Below are positions 15,460-19,924 of a DNA stretch of 19,924 nucleotides, one piece after another. Location: the NCBI RefSeq assembly GCF_019052365.1, contig NZ_JAHQUY010000054.1, positions 1 through 19,924 of the forward strand, given 5' to 3'. The stretch is from Leyella stercorea (GTDB lineage: Bacteria > Bacteroidota > Bacteroidia > Bacteroidales > Bacteroidaceae). Each line of letters opens with the position of its first letter. Positions within the stretch are counted from its first letter, which is position 1. Position numbers and translations under genes: made by a program. The notes beneath the pieces were generated by a model that was not told where the DNA came from, did no database searches, and saw only the letters and a program-made list of their open reading frames with translations.

Positions 15460-16893
15460 ATGGATTATAGTCAGTTTTTTAATATGATACCCGAGGCTGG
15501 CCTCATGGCAGCCCTTGTGATAGTATTCCTCGCCGACCTCATCCTGAAGGGCGAGAAGAAACATACTACCTTGAGCCTGCTGACAGGTCTGCTGTTGGTA
15601 GCTCAGATTGCAGTCTGCTTCACCGCAGAGCCTGCAGAGGCTTTCGCCGGACTCTACACCGCCACTGCAGCAGCGCAGGTGATGAAGGTTATCCTTACCG
15701 CCGGTGCGTTCATCGTGGTAGTGATGGCACAGTCGTGGCTCGAGCAGAAGGACGTGCAGAACAAGGAGGGCGAGTTCTATGAGCTCATCATCTCTACCTT
15801 GCTCGGTATGTACATGATGATTTCGTCAGGCCACTTCCTCATGTTCTTCCTCGGCTTGGAGATGGCATCAGTGCCTATGGCATGCCTCGTTGCCTTCGAC
15901 AAGTTCAAGAAGGAGTCGGCAGAGGGCGCAGCCAAGTTCGTCCTCACCGCTACGTTCTCAAGCGGCGTGATGCTCTACGGCATCTCGTTCATCTACGGAG
16001 CTTGCGGCACACTCTACTTCGACGACGTAATGGCGCAGATCACAGCGACACCGCTCACCATCATGGGTCTCGTGTTCTTCTTCAGCGGTCTCGGCTTCAA
16101 GATTTCGCTCGTGCCGTTCCACTTCTGGACAGCCGACACATACCAGGGCGCTCCTACAGCCGTAACAGGCTATCTGAGCGTAGTGTCTAAGGGCGCAGCA
16201 GCGTTCGCTTTGATGACAATCCTCACCAAGGTGTTCGCACCGATGGTAGAGTACTGGGAGATGCTGATGTACATCATCATCGTCCTCACCATCACCATCG
16301 CCAACCTCTTCGCACTCCGCCAGACAGAGCTCAAGCGATTCATGGCGTTCAGCTCTATCTCGCAGGCAGGCTACATCATGCTTGCAGCGGTAGGCAACGG
16401 CGCAATGGGTCTGCCGGCGCTCATGTACTACGTGCTCATCTACGTAGCAGCCAACATGGCAGTGTTCACCATCATCAACGTTGTTGAGACACGCGGCAAG
16501 GGCAACACCGAGATGTCTGTATTCGACGGCTTCTACACCACCAACCCGAAGCTCTCGTTCCTCATGACACTCGCTCTGTTCTCGCTCGCAGGCATCCCGC
16601 CGTTCGCAGGTATGTTCTGCAAGTTCTTCGTGTTCATGGCAGCAGCCGAGCAGGGCTCTAACATCGCATACGCAGTAGTGTTCCTTGCATTGATCAACAC
16701 CGTACCGTCACTCTACTACTATCTGAAGATTGTAAAGTGCATGTACATCAACAAGACCGATGCTCCGCTCGCTCCGTTCAAGAGCGACTGCGCTACACGC
16801 ACAGCACTCGCCCTCTGCACCGCAGGCGTACTCCTCTTCGGCGTATGCAGCTGCGTCTACGGATGGCTCGTAGTGGCTACATCTGCGATGTAG
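15460..16893 (+). CDS. nuoN: NADH-quinone oxidoreductase subunit N
   Basis: This is an antiporter-like proton-pumping subunit and the last gene of the operon. The 477 residues carry Glu134 (MFFLGLEMASVPMACLVAF), KFVLTATFSSGVMLYGISFI, and Lys214 in GLGFKISLVPFHFWTADTYQ, followed by GAPTAVTGYLSVVSKGAAAF, so both ion-path residues that define the family are present. SLAGIPPFAGMFCKFFVF is the conserved late loop. A strong terminator follows at 17041 after a 148-nt repeat region. Confidence 0.97.
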   Translation: MDYSQFFNMIPEAGLMAALVIVFLADLILKGEKKHTTLSLLTGLLLVAQIAVCFTAEPAEAFAGLYTATAAAQVMKVILTAGAFIVVVMAQSWLEQKDVQNKEGEFYELIISTLLGMYMMISSGHFLMFFLGLEMASVPMACLVAFDKFKKESAEGAAKFVLTATFSSGVMLYGISFIYGACGTLYFDDVMAQITATPLTIMGLVFFFSGLGFKISLVPFHFWTADTYQGAPTAVTGYLSVVSKGAAAFALMTILTKVFAPMVEYWEMLMYIIIVLTITIANLFALRQTELKRFMAFSSISQAGYIMLAAVGNGAMGLPALMYYVLIYVAANMAVFTIINVVETRGKGNTEMSVFDGFYTTNPKLSFLMTLALFSLAGIPPFAGMFCKFFVFMAAAEQGSNIAYAVVFLALINTVPSLYYYLKIVKCMYINKTDAPLAPFKSDCATRTALALCTAGVLLFGVCSCVYGWLVVATSAM

Positions 16894-16897
16894 AATG

Positions 16898-17032
16898 TTG
16901 AATTTTGAGTTTTGAATTTTGAATTATACGCTTTGCGCATTTTGAATTGATGAGTTGTGAATTATTAATTCAACATTGAACAATTCCTAATCGGCGTAGC
17001 CGACAATTCAAAACTCAAAACTCAAAATTCAA
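16898..17032. repeat. 28-bp inverted repeat after nuoN
   Basis: The left arm 16898-16925 (starts TTGAATTTTGAGTTTTGA) and the right arm 17005-17032 are reverse complements with one mismatch, separated by 79 nt. The inside holds shorter inverted pieces (ATTAATTCAACATTGAACAA; TCGGC-GTA-GCCGA). The arms are built from GAATTTT/GAGTTTT units. No gene is present. It could be a small non-autonomous element or an extended 3' structure of the nuo transcript. Confidence 0.7.
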
Positions 17033-17040
17033 AACTCAAA

Positions 17041-17087
17041 AAACGGTTGGCAACTCGTTAATAGCGATTTGCCAACCGTTTTTTTCT
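17041..17087 (+). terminator. Strong Rho-independent terminator of the nuo operon
   Basis: A 13-bp stem (AAACGGTTGGCAA with TTGCCAACCGTTT) with a 15-nt loop runs directly into TTTTTTCTTTGG. It is the clearest terminator in the window and closes the nuo operon. Confidence 0.9.
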
Positions 17088-17133
17088 TTGGTCGTTTTTT
17101 GTTTTATAGCCGTTTGATTAGTCAGTCAAACAT

Positions 17134-17164
17134 TTTGCCGTTTGTATTTATTGTTGTAGATTTG
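17134..17164 (+). promoter_or_regulatory. Promoter for the DUF4377-type lipoprotein gene
   Basis: TTTG (17134-17137), a 19-bp gap, then TAGATTTG (17157-17164), an exact Bacteroidota match. The start site would be near 17171, so the message has a leader of about 250 nt before the ATG at 17419. The surrounding 41 bp (from about 17127) match 36 of 41 positions of a module at about 19842. Confidence 0.8.
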
Positions 17165-17205
17165 CAGTGAGATAATCACATTCAGAACAAACAGCGCAAT
17201 AACCC

Positions 17206-17293
17206 CACGGTAACGCTGTTCCCTTTGCGTGGTAACGATATAACCACAGCGCGGTAATTATGTTTTTGCAGCGTGGTAATTGTGTAAAATCGA
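17206..17293. promoter_or_regulatory. Four direct repeats of a GGTAA motif at exact 22-bp spacing
   Basis: GGTAA occurs at 17209, 17231, 17253 and 17275, each in the context C[AG][CT]GGTAA[CT] (the second and fourth read CGTGGTAA). The step is 22 bp every time, two turns of DNA, while the sequence between motifs is hardly conserved. It lies just downstream of the predicted start site, in the long leader. Phased motifs suggest side-by-side protein binding; an RNA role is possible too. Confidence 0.65.
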
Positions 17294-17418
17294 GCAATAT
17301 GATGAAAAAACGGTACGCTACAGGCAAGATTTCGCAGGAAAGAGCATTTTATAGATAGACAGCATACCAAAGACATGCGAAACGTTGAGTAAAATTTTAT
17401 TTTTAAAAACCATAAATT

Positions 17419-18243
17419 ATGAAATCCAAAGTTTATGAAGGAATGCTCCTTGTGCTATTCCTTTTAACGACAGCACTTGCTGCCTGCACCGATGACGAGC
17501 CGAAAGACCGCGTCAAGGAAATCAGAATGAACGTTTTGCCCGAAACCGGCATCATGTACCCTCTGTTTGACGACAAGCAGGAGTACCCGATAGAATGCCT
17601 GCTCGTCAAGACCGACGACAATCCAAACCAGATAGAACGTTTAGGCATGAACCGCATCGAAGGCTTCACCTACGAGCGAGGTCACGAATACTATCTCTCC
17701 GTAAAGCGAACAATACTTGCCAACCCGCCCGCCGACGGTTCTAATCGCACCTACAAGCTGATACGCATACTTCAAGACCGACTCGTAGCCGAACCCAGTA
17801 CGAAGGTCGACAACGACATCAAGTCGGAGGCAGACATCAAGTACAACGACTTGTGCCCTTTCACGAAGTATTCCATTAGCACCAAGTATCTCGTCAACGC
17901 CGACGGCGCCATCTTCTACGCCGACGGACGCAAGCTGCCCTCCTACAAGTCGGCACGCATTTGGCTCGACAATATCCTTGACAAAGCCGATGCCAATTGG
18001 AATAAGTTCCAGTCGATACCCTATCAGGCGTACTATTCGTTCGTAGTCACTCCCTTCGCCGACCAGTTGCGTTTGGTATACAACAATTCCGACGGTCCGA
18101 TGTTCAAGGATGTAGTGCCTGAAGAAGAATTCAGCAAGATCAAGTCGATGCAGCCTGGTGAGTCGGTGCGTTACTCGCTCGTCCTCGCTAACATTCACAA
18201 GAAAGGACTCCAGAAACTCGAGTTTGCAGTCGAAAAGCAATAA
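17419..18243 (+). CDS. Lipoprotein with DUF4377-like domain
   Basis: The 274-residue protein has a signal sequence and a lipobox ending LAAC with Cys23, followed by acidic TDDEPKD, so it is an exported lipoprotein and the acidic run may favour surface display in Bacteroidota. The first half (about 35-115) contains YPIECLLVKTDD, IEGFTYERGHEYYLSVKR and NPPADGSNRTYKLIRIL, which I recognise as the DUF4377 pattern. The second half (IKSEADIKYNDLCPF onward) has no domain I know. No function is established for this family. It stands alone, with its own promoter, a long leader with phased repeats and a terminator hairpin after it. Confidence 0.75.
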   Translation: MKSKVYEGMLLVLFLLTTALAACTDDEPKDRVKEIRMNVLPETGIMYPLFDDKQEYPIECLLVKTDDNPNQIERLGMNRIEGFTYERGHEYYLSVKRTILANPPADGSNRTYKLIRILQDRLVAEPSTKVDNDIKSEADIKYNDLCPFTKYSISTKYLVNADGAIFYADGRKLPSYKSARIWLDNILDKADANWNKFQSIPYQAYYSFVVTPFADQLRLVYNNSDGPMFKDVVPEEEFSKIKSMQPGESVRYSLVLANIHKKGLQKLEFAVEKQ

Positions 18244-18296
18244 GATGGCTGGCAGATATTATCACCAACTCGTTTTTATATAGCCGTCTGTCGAGA

Positions 18297-18340
18297 ATCC
18301 AAACAGCAATAAGTCTCCGAAAAGATTTTGCTGTTTGGAT
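18297..18340. terminator. Terminator-like hairpin after the DUF4377-type gene
   Basis: ATCCAAACAGCAA (18297-18309) pairs perfectly with TTGCTGTTTGGAT (18328-18340), a 13-bp stem with an 18-nt loop. What follows is TTATGTGAGC, so the T-run is poor. The right arm belongs to a 24-nt sequence (18320-18343) that recurs exactly at 19841-19864. Confidence 0.55.
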
Positions 18341-18343
18341 TTA
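18320..18343 (+). repeat. 24-nt direct repeat, copy 1
   Basis: A sequence starting AAAAGATTTTGCTG and ending GGATTTA, identical to 19841-19864. The two copies flank the Crp/Fnr and SDR genes and lie 1,521 bp apart. This copy lacks the TAGATTTG box that follows copy 2. Confidence 0.85.
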
Positions 18344-18441
18344 TGTGAGCTACTTAAGTTTATAATGTTTTATTTCAAAAGAATGAGGGTGATATGTATG
18401 CAGTAATTATATCATATTGCCCAAAGAAATCATAAGTGAAG

Positions 18442-19008
18442 ATGTTCAATTTATATCAGGATGGACTTGATTTGGATTCTCTGCGTCATTACTGCATGGA
18501 ACATGGAGAAGAACGCTTATTGAAGCGTGGTGAGATATTTGAGGATGCAGGCAAGCCGTCAAAATATGTAGCTTATGTGGAGTGTGGATGCTTCAAGTAT
18601 ATGGTGAATAACGAAGAGGAAGGTAAAGACTACTGTACTGGTTTTGCCTTCGAAGGAGAGCTTGTGGCTGACTATCCGAATTGTCTTACTGGCAGAAAGT
18701 CAGAGTTGACTATTGTGGCTGGAACAACGTGTAAGATATTCCAAATATTAGGGAAAGAACTGGATAACTTATTGGATTCCTTACATACGAAAGGACTCAA
18801 ACAGGCCATATCCGATAACCTTTTTGCTCAAGTTTATGCACAATATCTTGATACCTATCGTATGACAACCAGAGAACGATATAAGCGTTTGCTAATTCGT
18901 TGTCCGGAATTAGTTCAAAGCATTAACTTGAAGGATATAGCCTCTTATCTGAAAGTTACACCAACAACTATAAGCAATATACGTAGGGAATTTACTTTTG
19001 GAGAGTAA
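18442..19008 (+). CDS. Crp/Fnr family transcriptional regulator
   Basis: This 188-residue protein has an N-terminal cyclic-nucleotide-binding-type barrel (about 20-115: LLKRGEIFEDAGKPSKYVAYVECGCFKYM, then FAFEGELVADYP) and a C-terminal winged helix with the recognition segment LKDIASYLKVTPTTISNIRR (near 160-182). The glycine and arginine set that binds cAMP in Crp is not evident, nor is the Fnr cysteine cluster, so the signal is unknown; this is usual for short Bacteroidota members. A GTG at 18436 is in frame and would add two residues, but the ATG at 18442 is preferred. The body is AT-rich compared with the nuo genes. An SDR gene follows 102 nt downstream and could be a target. Confidence 0.9.
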   Translation: MFNLYQDGLDLDSLRHYCMEHGEERLLKRGEIFEDAGKPSKYVAYVECGCFKYMVNNEEEGKDYCTGFAFEGELVADYPNCLTGRKSELTIVAGTTCKIFQILGKELDNLLDSLHTKGLKQAISDNLFAQVYAQYLDTYRMTTRERYKRLLIRCPELVQSINLKDIASYLKVTPTTISNIRREFTFGE

Positions 19009-19032
19009 ACTCTCAAAACACTTTGAGAGTTT
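19007..19032. terminator. Hairpin overlapping the stop of the Crp/Fnr gene
   Basis: AAACTCTCAAA, 4-nt loop, TTTGAGAGTTT: a perfect 11-bp stem whose first bases are part of the TAA stop. It is followed by GCCCTT rather than a T-run, so it may be a weak terminator or an mRNA-stabilising hairpin. Confidence 0.5.
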
Positions 19033-19087
19033 GCCCTTATAATGTTTTATAGTCTTGGAACACGTGCTGTTTTTAATGGGCAAGCAT

Positions 19088-19095
19088 TAACTTTG
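19088..19095 (+). promoter_or_regulatory. -7 box upstream of the second SDR
   Basis: TAACTTTG followed by C is a full TAnnTTTG match 15 nt before the ATG at 19111. No good TTTG is found 19-21 bp upstream. If used, the leader would be very short, about 10 nt. Confidence 0.45.
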
Positions 19096-19110
19096 CACAA
19101 AAAATACAGT

Positions 19111-19824
19111 ATGAATATTCTTATAATCGGAGCTACCTCTGGTATTGGTAAAGCTCTTTTTGTGAAGTATGCCAATGCAGATAATCGTATTGGCATTGTA
19201 GGTCGGCGAACAAACCTGCTTAATGAATTAAGCCAGCAGTATCCTTCCAAAACCATTGTTTCAAAAGCAGATGTCACAAACTTAAATGAGACAGAACAAG
19301 CGATAAATACTCTTCTAAAAGAGTTCGGTCACTTAGACCTTGCTATTATGTGTGCAGGCGTTGGTGACATTAATGCCACGCTTGACTATGCGATTGAGCG
19401 TCCCGCCATTGATACAAATGTTGTTGGTTGGACATATGTTATTGATAGATTGTATTGCATTTTTGAACAACAAGGTTATGGTCATCTTGTAGCTATAACT
19501 TCTGCTGGTGGATTGCGAGGCGAACCGGCTGCACCAGCCTATAGCGCAACAAAAGCCTACCAAATTAATTATATGGAAGCAATACGCAAGAAGGCTTTCA
19601 GAAATGGTGGTTGCATAACCGTAACAGATGTCAGACCAGGTCTTGTTGACACAGCTATGGCAAAGGGAGAAGGTTTGTTTTGGGTGATGTCGGTAGAGAA
19701 AGTTGCTGCTCAAATCATTTCAGCTATTAGCAGGAAGAAGTCAAAAGTATATGTCACCAAACGATGGCACATACTTGCTCTGTTATACAGAATTCTGCCC
19801 TTTTATATCTTCAAACGAATGTAG
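19111..19824 (+). CDS. SDR family NAD(P)-dependent oxidoreductase (second copy type)
   Basis: The 237-residue classical short-chain dehydrogenase has GATSGIG at 7-13, Arg32-Arg33 after strand 2, Asp54 (ADVT), CAGVG at 81-85, Asn103 in TNVVG, Ser131, Tyr144 and Lys148 (YSATK), and DVRPGLVDTAM. The frame is open to an ATG at 19042, but that start would put 23 unrelated residues before the nucleotide-binding strand; the ATG at 19111 begins MNILIIGATSG. It shares motif wording and a hydrophobic-basic tail (HILALLYRILPFYIFKRM) with the SDR at 5378, yet it is AT-rich where that gene is GC-rich. The substrate is unknown. It lies behind the Crp/Fnr gene and inside the 24-nt direct repeats. Confidence 0.92.
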   Translation: MNILIIGATSGIGKALFVKYANADNRIGIVGRRTNLLNELSQQYPSKTIVSKADVTNLNETEQAINTLLKEFGHLDLAIMCAGVGDINATLDYAIERPAIDTNVVGWTYVIDRLYCIFEQQGYGHLVAITSAGGLRGEPAAPAYSATKAYQINYMEAIRKKAFRNGGCITVTDVRPGLVDTAMAKGEGLFWVMSVEKVAAQIISAISRKKSKVYVTKRWHILALLYRILPFYIFKRM

Positions 19825-19840
19825 CTTCTAACATTTTATA

Positions 19841-19864
19841 AAAAGATTTTGCTGTTTGGATTTA
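19841..19864 (+). repeat. 24-nt direct repeat, copy 2
   Basis: Identical to 18320-18343. Here it is the upstream half of a full promoter, since TGTTGTAGATTTGCGG follows. It marks the right side of the Crp/Fnr-SDR block. Confidence 0.85.
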
Positions 19865-19878
19865 ATGTTGTAGATTTG
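19848..19878 (+). promoter_or_regulatory. Promoter of the gene starting at 19907
   Basis: TTTG (19848-19851), a 19-bp gap, TAGATTTG (19871-19878). Same spacing and nearly the same sequence as the promoter at 17134-17164. The start site would be near 19885. Confidence 0.75.
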
Positions 19879-19906
19879 CGGTATTAAAATGTATGGAGGA
19901 TTATTT

Positions 19907-19924
19907 ATGAATACTGTTTGTACT
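19907..19924 (+). CDS. Start of an unidentified gene (partial, runs off the right edge)
   Basis: ATG at 19907 begins MNTVCT and continues off the window. GGAGGA at 19895-19900 is a good ribosome-binding site, and a full promoter lies just upstream. Six codons do not allow a product call. Confidence 0.5.

Noticed and set aside
17182..17376. 64-residue reverse frame in the leader of the DUF4377-type gene
   Set aside because: It has no promoter or family match and covers the phased GGTAA motifs.

Overview
The window looks like a Bacteroidales chromosome, with Prevotellaceae the best guess from overall style. The evidence is repeated matches to the Bacteroidota promoter form (TTTG, 19-20 bp, TAnnTTTG), weak or absent Shine-Dalgarno sites, a type II CRISPR array with 47-bp repeats, and an 11-subunit nuo operon with fused nuoCD and no nuoEFG. 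The species cannot be fixed from the sequence alone.

Layout. (1) 1-3706: the end of a type II-C CRISPR-Cas locus, comprising the probable last codons of cas9, cas1, cas2, a two-way terminator, a short AT-rich leader, and an array of 29 repeats (28 good, one decayed) with 28 spacers. The repeat read on the minus strand carries a Bacteroidota promoter (GTTG, 19 nt, TACCTTTG). This suggests each repeat starts transcription of the neighbouring spacer, leftward toward the cas genes. (2) 3707-6109: a small YbjQ/UPF0145 gene on the minus strand, then a divergent pair on the plus strand, a DUF3298-type lipoprotein and a short-chain dehydrogenase (SDR). (3) 6110-6773: a non-coding stretch packed with repeats (nested inverted repeats, a 22-bp tandem array, a terminator and the nuo -7 box). 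(4) 6774-16893: nuoA-B-CD-H-I-J-K-L-M-N, tightly spaced and in one direction, encoding the quinone-reducing and proton-pumping parts of complex I without the NADH-oxidising module. (5) 16894-19924: an inverted repeat and strong terminator, a DUF4377-type lipoprotein with a 250-nt leader holding four motifs spaced exactly 22 bp apart, a Crp/Fnr regulator, a second SDR of the same type as the first, and the first codons of another gene.

How the parts work together. Cas1-Cas2 add spacers and the array supplies guides for the Cas9 encoded to the left; no convincing tracrRNA is visible here. The Nuo subunits form a membrane proton pump whose electron donor is not encoded here. The right-hand genes look like a surface or regulatory accessory region. 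A promoter module of about 41 bp occurs complete at two places there, and part of it occurs a third time inside a terminator hairpin.

The observations most worth following up are the repeat-embedded reverse promoters and the apparent opposition between spacer-addition end and transcription direction, the missing TM7 lysine in NuoM, the 22-bp phased motifs before the DUF4377 gene, and the exact 24-nt repeats flanking the Crp/SDR pair.
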